64,000 bases of DNA, taken from contig NZ_CATNLZ010000037.1 in assembly GCF_950101795.1 (NCBI RefSeq), positions 219,150 through 283,149 of the forward strand, given 5' to 3'. This stretch comes from Nocardioides sp. T2.26MG-1. Lineage in GTDB: Bacteria > Actinomycetota > Actinomycetes > Propionibacteriales > Nocardioidaceae. The notes beneath the pieces are model-generated. The model was not told the origin of the DNA, did not search any database, and was given only the letters and a program-made list of their open reading frames with translations. Made by a program: the position numbers and the translations under genes. Positions within the stretch are counted from its first letter, which is position 1, and each line of letters opens with the position of its first letter. Positions 54,527-61,958 of this stretch are shown here, one piece after another.

Positions 54527-54557
54527 TTGGACGTAGTTCACACGCCCCGCGTAGTCT
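54527..54557 (+). promoter_or_regulatory. rpsA promoter with long leader
   Basis: TTGGAC (54527-54532) and TAGTCT (54552-54557) are 19 bp apart. Transcription from here would give a leader of about 125 bases before rpsA. Ribosomal protein S1 genes in bacteria are often controlled by S1 binding its own leader, so the long leader is notable. Confidence 0.45.
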
Positions 54558-54688
54558 TCAGGGTGCGCCGGAGGTCTGCCCGCGTCCCAGACGGAGCGGA
54601 TACGCGCTCGCTTTCCATCTCGTGGTTGGTGAAAAGGACCTTCGCCGTGTCCGCACGACTCCTATCCACCCAAGGAACAACCTCCCTT

Positions 54689-56164
54689 ATGACGAGCACC
54701 ATCTCGACTCTTCCCGATTACGACGCGCCCCAGGTCGCGATCAACGACATCGGTTCTGAAGAGGACTTCCTCGCGGCGATCGACGCGACCATCAAGTACT
54801 TCAACGACGGTGACATCGTGGATGGCACCATCGTCAAGGTCGACCGGGACGAGGTCCTGCTCGACATCGGTTACAAGACCGAAGGCGTCATCCCGTCCCG
54901 CGAGCTCTCGATCAAGCACGATGTCGACCCGTCCGAGGTCGTTTCCGTGGGTGACAAGGTCGAGGCCCTGGTGCTCCAGAAGGAGGACAAGGAAGGTCGC
55001 CTGATCCTGTCCAAGAAGCGCGCCCAGTACGAGCGCGCCTGGGGCACGATCGAGCAGGTCAAGGAGGAGGACGGCGTCGTCGAGGGCACCGTCATCGAGG
55101 TCGTCAAGGGCGGCCTGATCCTGGACATCGGGCTGCGCGGCTTCCTGCCCGCCTCCCTGGTGGAGATGCGGCGCGTGCGCGACCTGCAGCCCTACGTCGG
55201 CCAGACGCTCGAGGCGAAGATCATCGAGCTCGACAAGAACCGCAACAACGTGGTCCTGTCCCGCCGTGCCTGGCTCGAGCAGACCCAGTCCGAGGTTCGC
55301 CACGGCTTCCTGACCCAGTTGCAGAAGGGCCAGATCCGCAAGGGCGTCGTCTCCTCGATCGTCAACTTCGGTGCGTTCGTGGACCTCGGCGGCGTCGACG
55401 GTCTAGTCCACGTCTCCGAGCTGTCCTGGAAGCACATCGACCACCCCTCCGAGGTCGTCGCGGTCGGCGACGAGGTCACCGTCGAGGTCCTGGACGTCGA
55501 CATGGACCGCGAGCGGGTCTCGCTGTCGCTCAAGGCGACGCAGGAGGACCCCTGGCAGCACTTCGCCCGCACCCACCAGATCGGCCAGATCGTGCCCGGC
55601 AAGGTCACCAAGCTGGTGCCGTTCGGTGCGTTCGTCCGCGTCGAGGAGGGCATCGAGGGCCTGGTGCACATCTCCGAGCTCGCCGAGCGTCACGTCGAGA
55701 TCCCCGAGCAGGTCGTCCAGGTCAACGACGACGTGATGGTGAAGATCATCGACATCGACCTCGAGCGTCGCCGGATCTCGCTGTCGCTCAAGCAGGCCAA
55801 CGAGACCGCGACCGCGGCCGATGTCGAGGACTTCGACCCCACGCTGTACGGCATGGCGGCGACCTACGACGAGCAGGGCAACTACGTCTACCCCGAGGGC
55901 TTCGACCCCGAGACCGGCGAGTGGCTCGAGGGCTTCGACGAGCAGCGCGCGATCTGGGAGGACCAGTACGCCAAGGCGCACGCTCGCTGGGAGGCGCACG
56001 TCAAGCAGCAGGCCGAGGCCGCCAAGGCCGAGGTCGAGGCCGGCGAGGCGACGTCCTACTCCAGCGGTAGCGACGACACCGAGGCTGCCGAGACCGGCGG
56101 CTCGCTCGCGTCCGACGAGGCGCTCCAGGCGCTGCGCGAGAAGCTCACCGGCGGGGGCGCCTGA
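54689..56164 (+). CDS. rpsA: 30S ribosomal protein S1
   Basis: This 491-residue protein has four S1 RNA-binding repeats (about residues 37-105, 122-187, 208-276 and 293-362), each with the GxxG and FVxxxG pattern, for example GTIVKVDRDEVLLDIGY and GKVTKLVPFGAFVRVEEGIE. It tethers mRNA to the 30S subunit and aids initiation. Actinobacterial S1 has four repeats rather than six, as here. A glutamate- and alanine-rich C-terminal tail follows. AAGGA lies 12 bases before the ATG, a rather long spacing. Confidence 0.95.
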   Translation: MTSTISTLPDYDAPQVAINDIGSEEDFLAAIDATIKYFNDGDIVDGTIVKVDRDEVLLDIGYKTEGVIPSRELSIKHDVDPSEVVSVGDKVEALVLQKEDKEGRLILSKKRAQYERAWGTIEQVKEEDGVVEGTVIEVVKGGLILDIGLRGFLPASLVEMRRVRDLQPYVGQTLEAKIIELDKNRNNVVLSRRAWLEQTQSEVRHGFLTQLQKGQIRKGVVSSIVNFGAFVDLGGVDGLVHVSELSWKHIDHPSEVVAVGDEVTVEVLDVDMDRERVSLSLKATQEDPWQHFARTHQIGQIVPGKVTKLVPFGAFVRVEEGIEGLVHISELAERHVEIPEQVVQVNDDVMVKIIDIDLERRRISLSLKQANETATAADVEDFDPTLYGMAATYDEQGNYVYPEGFDPETGEWLEGFDEQRAIWEDQYAKAHARWEAHVKQQAEAAKAEVEAGEATSYSSGSDDTEAAETGGSLASDEALQALREKLTGGGA

Positions 56165-56187
56165 CCCGCACGCAGCATCTGACGCAC

Positions 56188-56221
56188 GAAGGCCCGGTCA
56201 CCGCAAGGTGACCGGGCCTTC
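56188..56221 (+). terminator. strong terminator after rpsA
   Basis: GAAGGCCCGGTCACC (56188-56202) pairs with its inverse complement (56207-56221) around a GCAA tetraloop, giving a 15-bp stem. It also faces the end of the convergent small membrane protein gene. Confidence 0.85.
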
Positions 56222-56234
56222 GGGCTTCTCGGGC

Positions 56235-56396
56235 TCAGGAGACGAGCCGGGCGGAGGTGCTCCGCCCCAGGTCGTCGCGGTGGGGGGCGCGGACGGCGGG
56301 GCCGGCGAACCGGTCGTGGCGGGCGTAGCGGACCAGGGCGGCGGCGAGGGCGACCATGGCCAGAAGGACGAGGATCGAGGTCATGGCAGAAATCAT
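56235..56396 (-). CDS. 53-residue single-span membrane protein
   Basis: The minus strand encodes a helix TSILVLLAMVALAAALVRYA followed by a basic, soluble tail (RHDRFAGPAVRAPHRDDLG) ending RLVS. There is no recognised family. ATG 56396 has GGGAG close upstream; ATG 56384 is an alternative. The gene faces the GlxA-type regulator across 82 bases that contain a palindrome, so it is a candidate target. The codon bias is normal. Confidence 0.55.
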   Translation of the reverse strand: MISAMTSILVLLAMVALAAALVRYARHDRFAGPAVRAPHRDDLGRSTSARLVS

Positions 56397-56410
56397 GCTC
56401 CCAGCGTGAT

Positions 56411-56428
56411 CCTGCCACCACTGGCAGG
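56411..56428. promoter_or_regulatory. palindromic operator between the small membrane protein and GlxA-type regulator
   Basis: CCTGCCA (56411-56417) and TGGCAGG (56422-56428) form a 7-bp palindrome with a 4-base spacer. A second half-site, CTGCCA, lies at 56451-56456. The divergent position suggests binding by the GlxA-type regulator. Confidence 0.45.
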
Positions 56429-56478
56429 AAAGTCATGGTGCGTTGATTTTCTGCCAGTTCTCCGTCAGGCTGTGCCGC

Positions 56479-57423
56479 GTGCAGAAGGTGACCGTGATCG
56501 TGCAGGACGGGGCCGAGCCCTTCGGGTTGGGCTCACTGGTCGAGGTGTGGGGCGAGCCGGAGCACCCGGAGGACCAGACGCCGGTGTTCGACTTCCGGGT
56601 CTGCACCCCGCGGCCGGGTCGGGTGAAGGGGCGCTCCGACTACGACCTGGTCGTCGAGCGCGGCCTGGAGGCCACCGAGGACGCCGACCTGGTCTGCCTG
56701 AGCCCGAAGTACGACTTCTCCCGGCACGACCCGGCGGTCCTGGACGCCGTGCGGGCGGCGTACGACCGCGGCGCGATCATCTACGCCCACTGCTCCGGTG
56801 TCTTCGAGCTCGGCGCCGCCGGGCTGCTCGACGGCCGCGAGTGCACCACCCACTGGCGCTTCACCGACCGGCTCGCGGCGACCTATCCCGAGGCGGACGT
56901 CCGCCCCGACGTCCTCTACTGCCACGACGGCAACGTGCTGACCGGCGCCGGGTCCGCGGCCGGCATCGACGCCTCGCTGCACCTGCTGCGCGAGCAGTTC
57001 GGCGCCAAGGTCGCGGCGACCACCGCGCGGCGGATCGTGGTGCCCCCGCACCGGGACGGCGGCCAGGCCCAGTTCATCGCCCGCGCGGTGCCCGACTGCG
57101 ACGCCGAGACGCTCGGCCCGCTGCTGGAGTGGATCGTCGCCAACCTCGGAGACGACCTGGGCGTCGAGGCGCTGGCCCGTCGCAGCCACATGTCGCCGCG
57201 CACGTTCGCCCGGCGGTTCCGTGCCGAGACCGGCACCACGCCGCACTCCTGGGTCACCCGCCAGCGCGTGCAGGCCGCCGAGGAGCTGCTCGAGCGCACG
57301 GACCACTCGATCGACTGGATCGCCGACGAGGTCGGCTTCGGCAACGCCGCGACCCTGCGGCACCACTTCGCCCGGGTGCGCGGGCTCAGCCCCCAGCAGT
57401 ACCGGCGGCGCTTCGCCGGCTAG
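56479..57423 (+). CDS. GlxA-type AraC-family transcriptional regulator
   Basis: This 314-residue regulator has an N-terminal DJ-1/PfpI-like domain (about residues 1-180) with the nucleophile region IYAHCSGVFELGAAGLLDG and IVVPPHRDGGQAQFI. A C-terminal AraC-type domain has two helix-turn-helix units (LARRSHMSPRTFARRFRAET and IDWIADEVGFGNAATLRHHF). In GlxA-type proteins the N-terminal domain senses a ligand rather than acting as a protease. The GTG 56479 gives VQKVTVIVQDG, the usual start. The stop abuts the acyl-CoA synthetase gene. Confidence 0.88.
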   Translation: MQKVTVIVQDGAEPFGLGSLVEVWGEPEHPEDQTPVFDFRVCTPRPGRVKGRSDYDLVVERGLEATEDADLVCLSPKYDFSRHDPAVLDAVRAAYDRGAIIYAHCSGVFELGAAGLLDGRECTTHWRFTDRLAATYPEADVRPDVLYCHDGNVLTGAGSAAGIDASLHLLREQFGAKVAATTARRIVVPPHRDGGQAQFIARAVPDCDAETLGPLLEWIVANLGDDLGVEALARRSHMSPRTFARRFRAETGTTPHSWVTRQRVQAAEELLERTDHSIDWIADEVGFGNAATLRHHFARVRGLSPQQYRRRFAG

Positions 57424-58668
57424 TCAGCCCAGCTGGTCCCGTAAGACCTTCCCCGTGAGGGTCCTGGGGAGCTCGGTGATGAAGTGGTACTCCTTCGGAC
57501 GCTTCGGCGGGGCCAGCCGCTCGCGCGCGAATGCGTCGAGCTGCGCCGCGCTCACCTCGCCGACGACCGCAGCGCACACGCGCTGACCCCAGCGTTCGTC
57601 GGGGACGCCGTACACCGCGACATCCGCGACGCCCGGGTGCTCGCGCAGGGTGTTCTCCACCTCGAGCGGGTAGACGTTGACCCCGCCGGTGATCAGCAGG
57701 TCCTCGCGGCGCCCGTCGAGGTAGAGGTAGCCGTCGTCGTCGAGGCGGCCCAGGTCGCCCACCGTGAACGAGTCGCCGCGCCAGGCCGCGGCGGTCTTCT
57801 CCGGATCGCCGAAGTACTCGAAGCGGGCGTACGGCGGCACCGTGCACCAGATCGTGCCGTCGGGGTCGGTCGAGAGGGTGCGGCCGGGACGGGCCCGCCC
57901 GACGGTGCCGGGCCGCTCGAGCCACTCCTCGCCGCGGCACGCGGTGAACTGGCCCTCGGTGGAGCCGTAGAACTCCCAGGTCGCCCCGTCCGGGAACGCC
58001 TCGATCAGCCGGCGCTTGAGCGCGGGAGGACAGGGTGCGCCGGCGTGCGCGACCAGCCGGAAGGACGACAGGTCCGGCCAGCCGTGCCGGTCCCAGTGGG
58101 CGAAGAGCCGCTGCAGGTGGGCGGGCACGCAGAACATCGTGGTCGGCCGCTCGCGGCGGATCGCCTCGGTCATCAGCTCGGCGTCGAACGCACCCGGCGC
58201 GACGACGCGGCCGCCGGCGAGCGCCGTCCCCATCGCGAAGCGCAGGGGAGCGGAGTGGTAGAGCGGGCTGAGCACGAGGTTGACGTCCGACTCCGTGAAC
58301 CCCCACAGGTCGCGCTCCTCCGCGACCAGCGCCGCGGCGTCCTGCTCGTCGAGCAGGCCTGAGTAGACGCCCTTCGGCGTGCCGGTGGTGCCGCTGGTGA
58401 CGTGCATCGGACGGGCGCGCGGCAGGGCGCCCCGGAACCGGTCCGGGGTGTTCGCGACCATCGCCGCGACCTGCTCCGGGCGGTCGACCACCAGGTCCGG
58501 CCGGAGGCCGGCGAGCAGTCGCTCCCGTTCGTACGCCGTCAGCCGCGGGTCGAGGGGGATCGGGAACATCCCGGCGGCGAGCAGGGACATCACCAGGTCC
58601 AGGTAGTCGAGCGACCCGGGCACCAGCAGGGCGACCCGCGACCCCTCGCGCAGCTCGACGTGGTCCAC
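57424..58668 (-). CDS. acyl-CoA synthetase (AMP-binding), short N-terminus
   Basis: This 414-residue adenylating enzyme has the A3 loop HVTSGTTGTPKGV, A5 EFYGSTEGQ, A7/A8 GDLGRLDDDGYLYLDGRRED and the catalytic A10 Lys in LPRTLTGKVLRDQL. It activates a carboxylic acid as acyl-AMP, and then probably the CoA thioester. Typical members are about 500 residues; this one starts about 45-60 residues later than usual. The short start is supported by TAGGGT 6 bases upstream of the GTG, giving a leaderless transcript. The substrate is unknown. Confidence 0.88.
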   Translation of the reverse strand: MDHVELREGSRVALLVPGSLDYLDLVMSLLAAGMFPIPLDPRLTAYERERLLAGLRPDLVVDRPEQVAAMVANTPDRFRGALPRARPMHVTSGTTGTPKGVYSGLLDEQDAAALVAEERDLWGFTESDVNLVLSPLYHSAPLRFAMGTALAGGRVVAPGAFDAELMTEAIRRERPTTMFCVPAHLQRLFAHWDRHGWPDLSSFRLVAHAGAPCPPALKRRLIEAFPDGATWEFYGSTEGQFTACRGEEWLERPGTVGRARPGRTLSTDPDGTIWCTVPPYARFEYFGDPEKTAAAWRGDSFTVGDLGRLDDDGYLYLDGRREDLLITGGVNVYPLEVENTLREHPGVADVAVYGVPDERWGQRVCAAVVGEVSAAQLDAFARERLAPPKRPKEYHFITELPRTLTGKVLRDQLG

Positions 58669-58674
58669 GCGGCC

Positions 58675-58680
58675 ACCCTA
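58675..58680 (-). promoter_or_regulatory. -10 hexamer of acyl-CoA synthetase gene
   Basis: TAGGGT on the minus strand lies 6 bases before the GTG at 58668. It supports the short start of the protein. Confidence 0.5.
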
Positions 58681-58748
58681 CTGTCGCGAGACCGGCGGGA
58701 ACTCGTGAGCGCGAGCGGACATGTAGAGGTGTGCAGCGAGGAGGAGTG

Positions 58749-59318
58749 GTGGCGACCCAGGCCGACGAGAAGGACCTCGTGGACCGGTTGCGCAGCGACG
58801 ACCCCGAGGCCCTCGCTGCGCTCTTCGACCGGTACGGCGACCGCATCTACAACCACTGCTTCCGGGCGACGGGGGACTGGTCGGAGGCCGAGGACGCCAC
58901 CGCGACGGTGTTCCTCGAGGTGTGGCGGCACCGGCGCCGGGTCCAGGCGGACGACGGGTCGGCCCTGCCCTGGCTGTACGGCGTCGCCACGAACGTCTGC
59001 CGCAACCTGAACCGCTCCCGGCGCCGGCGGCACCGCGCCCTCGCGGCGCTGCCACGGCCGGCGGCCGAGCCCGACCACGCCGACCGGGTGGCCGAGCGGC
59101 TCGGCTCCGAGGAGCGGATGCGCAGCGTGCTCGCCGCGATCGACGGCCTGCCCGCCCGCGAGCGCGAGGTGCTCGGCCTCGTGGCGTGGTCCGGGCTGAG
59201 CTACGAGCAGGCGGCCGCCGCCCTCGACGTACCGGTCGGGACCGTCCGGTCCCGCCTCTCCCGGGCCCGCGCCCGCCTCACCGACCAGACCACAGCACCA
59301 GGAGACCGCGATGAGTGA
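58749..59318 (+). CDS. ECF-type RNA polymerase sigma factor
   Basis: This 189-residue sigma-70 family protein has region 2 (ALFDRYGDRIYNHCFRATGD, with AEDATATVFLEVW) and region 4 (LPAREREVLGLVAWSGLSYE, with VPVGTVRSRLSRAR). There is no region 1 or 3, so it is an ECF sigma factor. GTG 58749 is chosen because the ribosome binding site GAGGAGGAG precedes it. The next gene overlaps by 8 bases and is a membrane protein that may act as its partner. No target promoter is evident. Confidence 0.9.
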   Translation: MATQADEKDLVDRLRSDDPEALAALFDRYGDRIYNHCFRATGDWSEAEDATATVFLEVWRHRRRVQADDGSALPWLYGVATNVCRNLNRSRRRRHRALAALPRPAAEPDHADRVAERLGSEERMRSVLAAIDGLPAREREVLGLVAWSGLSYEQAAAALDVPVGTVRSRLSRARARLTDQTTAPGDRDE

Positions 59319-60129
59319 CCTCACGCCCCCACCCGACGAGCCGTTGCCCGACCGGAGCCGGGCCCGGATCCGTGGGGAGCTGCTGCGGGCCGCGCAGGAC
59401 GGCGCCACGTCCCGGAGCCGGTGGGTCGCCCCGGCCGTGGCGGCGGCCGCCGTCGTGCTGGTCGCCGGCGCGGGTGCGTGGGCCGTGCAGGGAGGCGGTG
59501 GCACCGAGGGGTCTCCGGCCGCTCCCGGGACCTCGGTGGCGCCGTCGCCCCCGCTGATCCCGGAGCCCGGCATCACGCCGCCGGACATCGTCACGGGCAC
59601 GCCGAACCCGCCGCCGTCGACGCAGCAGGCCGGCCGCGGTGACTGCGAGCGCGAGCTCCGCGACGTCCTGCCGGGAGCCGAGCTCGCCGCCGCGTTCGAC
59701 GACCGCACGAGCTTCTGGGTCAGGGGCGACCAGTTCGTGCTGTGCGACGTCCGGGGGCTGACGACGGTGCACCGCCCGCTGCCGATGACTCCGGTGGAGG
59801 GCGTCGAGACCTACCGGGTCAGCAGCAAGTACGTGCCCGCCGGTCGCGGTGCGTTCGACGTCGTCCGGGTCGCCGGCGGGGTCGTTCCCGACGGTGCGAT
59901 GGCGTACGACGTCGAGTACACGTTCCCCGACGGCCGGACGGTGCCGGCCGAGACGACGACCGGCGAGGACGGCCGCACGTGGTGGCGCGTAGCGCACACC
60001 TACCGCAGCGACGGCAACGAGATGAAGGACCCGCCGATCACGGCGCAGGTGTCCTACTCGGGGGTCCGCCACACCTACCGGCTCGACTGGGGCAGCGACA
60101 CGTGCGCCCAGGCGAACCACGGGTGCTGA
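59311..60129 (+). CDS. single-span membrane protein, possible sigma-factor partner
   Basis: This 272-residue protein has a short cytoplasmic N-terminus (DEPLPDRSRARIRGELLRAA), one transmembrane helix (VAPAVAAAAVVLVAGAGAWAV), a proline-rich linker and an extracellular domain of about 170 residues with four or five cysteines (GDCEREL, VLCDVRG, TCAQANHGC). Overlap with the sigma gene suggests a regulatory partner. The N-terminus is too short to show a classical anti-sigma zinc domain. Function is unproven. Confidence 0.75.
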   Translation: MSDLTPPPDEPLPDRSRARIRGELLRAAQDGATSRSRWVAPAVAAAAVVLVAGAGAWAVQGGGGTEGSPAAPGTSVAPSPPLIPEPGITPPDIVTGTPNPPPSTQQAGRGDCERELRDVLPGAELAAAFDDRTSFWVRGDQFVLCDVRGLTTVHRPLPMTPVEGVETYRVSSKYVPAGRGAFDVVRVAGGVVPDGAMAYDVEYTFPDGRTVPAETTTGEDGRTWWRVAHTYRSDGNEMKDPPITAQVSYSGVRHTYRLDWGSDTCAQANHGC

Positions 60130-60816
60130 TCAGCCGGAGAGCCCCAGGTCGGCCGCGAGCTGCTCGGTGACCTGCTGGAAGTGGGCGTCGTAGTCCAGGA
60201 TGCCGCGGTGCATGTGGCCGAACAGCTCGAGGCTGACGTGGCCGAAGAGCGTCTGCCAGGCCATCAGCCAGCGGACCATGCGGTCGTCGCTCATGGTGAC
60301 GTCGAGGGCGGGCCGGACCCCGCCGAGGGCGCGCCGCTCCTGGGTGCTCACCGTGCGCACGGGCGCGCCCAGCGGGTGTCCGGCGCGCTCGGACTCCTGG
60401 GCCAGCCGCAGGATCGCGCCGGTGATGCGGGCCGCCGAGGGGACCGTGGTGTCGGGGGCCGCGTAGCCCGGCACGGGGGAGCCGTAGAGCAGCGCGTACT
60501 CGTGCGGGTGGGCGCGCGCCCATTCGTGGACGGCATGGCAGACGGCGAGGAAGCGCTTGGCGAGGTCGCCGCGACGCCGTACGCCGGCGTCGGCGGCCTC
60601 GACGGCCGCGCCCAGCTCGTCGTAGGCCTCGATGATCAGCGCGGTCAGCAGCTCGTCCCGGCTCGCGAAGTAGCGATAGACCGCCGAGGAGACCATGCCG
60701 ACCTCGCGCGCGATCGCGCGGAGCGACAGCGCGGCCGGGCCGACGTCCGCGAGGTGGCGGCGCGCGGTCCCCTGGATGGCGCGGGTGATCTCGAGGCGGT
60801 TCTCGGCACGGGACAT
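60130..60816 (-). CDS. TetR family regulator with WHG-type C-terminal domain
   Basis: This 228-residue repressor has the N-terminal HTH: LSLRAIAREVGMVSSAVYRY, then FASRDELLTALI. The C-terminal ligand domain begins with EWARAHPHEYALLYGSPVPG, as in TetR_C (WHG) families. It is divergent from the reductase gene, and two identical 13-bp palindromes lie between them. Autoregulation together with control of the reductase is the likely arrangement. The start is ATG 60816; an upstream in-frame start would cover the first operator. Confidence 0.88.
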   Translation of the reverse strand: MSRAENRLEITRAIQGTARRHLADVGPAALSLRAIAREVGMVSSAVYRYFASRDELLTALIIEAYDELGAAVEAADAGVRRRGDLAKRFLAVCHAVHEWARAHPHEYALLYGSPVPGYAAPDTTVPSAARITGAILRLAQESERAGHPLGAPVRTVSTQERRALGGVRPALDVTMSDDRMVRWLMAWQTLFGHVSLELFGHMHRGILDYDAHFQQVTEQLAADLGLSG

Positions 60817-60838
60817 GCGCCCATCGTGGCACACGACG

Positions 60839-60851
60839 AGAGCAGTGCTCT
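60839..60851. promoter_or_regulatory. TetR operator 1
   Basis: AGAGCAGTGCTCT is a perfect 6-1-6 palindrome. It lies 22 bases upstream of the TetR start codon. Confidence 0.65.
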
Positions 60852-60891
60852 TGTTTTCGCCACGCAAGCGTGTCAGTGTTGGGGCGAACGG

Positions 60892-60904
60892 AGAGCAGTG
60901 CTCT
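60892..60904. promoter_or_regulatory. TetR operator 2
   Basis: A second exact copy of AGAGCAGTGCTCT lies 53 bp from the first (centre to centre) and 25 bases upstream of the reductase ATG. The 53-bp spacing is about five helical turns, so both dimers would face the same side of the DNA. Confidence 0.65.
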
Positions 60905-60929
60905 CGATTCCAGACCTCAGGAGGAACCA

Positions 60930-61892
60930 ATGTCCGATCTCCACGTGATCGTCGGCGCCGGCCCGGTCGGCCGGGCCACCGCCGTCCAGCTGGCCTCGGA
61001 GGGGCACGACGTGCTGCTGGCCAGCCGCTCCGGCGCGGGGCCCGCCATCGCGGGCGTCCGTCGCTCGGCCGCGGACGCCGCGGACGCGGCGCGCCTGACC
61101 GAGCTCGCCACGGGCGCGGTCGCGCTCTACAACTGCATCAACCCGCCGTCGTACGACGTGTGGACCACGTACTGGCCGCCGGTGGCGGCGGCGTTCCTGG
61201 AGGCGGCCGAGCGCACCGGCGCCACGCTGGTCACGGCGTCCTGCCTGTACGGCTACGGGCCGGTCGACGGACCGATGGTCGAGGGGATGCCAGACGCCGC
61301 GACCGGCACCAAGGCGCGGATCCGGGCGGGGATGTGGGCCGACGCGCTCGCAGCACACGGGGCCGGACGGCTCCGCGCCGTGGAGGTGCGCGGCTCGGAC
61401 TACCTGGGACCGTGGATCACCAGCGCCCACATCCCGCAGGTGACGCCGCGCGCTCTCTCCGGCAGGAGCGTGCGGGTCTTCGGGCGCGCCGACCAGCCGC
61501 ACTCGTTCACCGACGTGCGCGACATGGGGCGGGCGCTCGCCGCGGTCGCCCAGGCGCCGCAGATGTGGGGCCGGGTCTGGCACGCGCCCACCAACGCCCC
61601 CCGCACCCAGGCCGAGACGGTCGCCGACGTGTGCCGCGCTGCCGGACGCGAGCCCGTGACCGTGCGGACCTGGCCGAAGGCGATGCTGACCGTGGGTGGC
61701 CGGTTCGTACCGCTGCTGCGCGAGCTGCGGGAGACCGTCTACCAGTTCGAGCGCCCCTACGTGCTCGACTCCAGCGCGATCACCCGCGAGCTGGGCCTCG
61801 AGCCGACGCCGTGGGCCGAGGTCTGCCGCGCGACGGCCCTGGGCGCCGACGACGCGGTGGCGGGTTCCGCGCCGTCGACGTCGGTGGTCTAG
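60930..61892 (+). CDS. NAD(P)-dependent epimerase/dehydratase-like oxidoreductase
   Basis: This 320-residue Rossmann-fold protein has an NAD(P)-binding loop VIVGAGPVGRATAVQL, a SDR-like LVTASCLYGYGP and EVRGSDYLGPWI. The typical YxxxK catalytic pair is not clear, so it may belong to the atypical SDR group that lacks it. ATG 60930 has an AGGAGG ribosome binding site. The C-terminal segment (FERPYVLDSSAITRELGLEP) is typical of UDP-sugar or flavonol reductase-like folds. It is likely repressed by the adjacent TetR regulator. Confidence 0.8.
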   Translation: MSDLHVIVGAGPVGRATAVQLASEGHDVLLASRSGAGPAIAGVRRSAADAADAARLTELATGAVALYNCINPPSYDVWTTYWPPVAAAFLEAAERTGATLVTASCLYGYGPVDGPMVEGMPDAATGTKARIRAGMWADALAAHGAGRLRAVEVRGSDYLGPWITSAHIPQVTPRALSGRSVRVFGRADQPHSFTDVRDMGRALAAVAQAPQMWGRVWHAPTNAPRTQAETVADVCRAAGREPVTVRTWPKAMLTVGGRFVPLLRELRETVYQFERPYVLDSSAITRELGLEPTPWAEVCRATALGADDAVAGSAPSTSVV

Positions 61893-61958
61893 TCCCGCGA
61901 AGGGCCTTGCGGTGAGCCGGTGGGTTCGGCAGGGCCCGTGCGGGGCACGATGTGCGGC

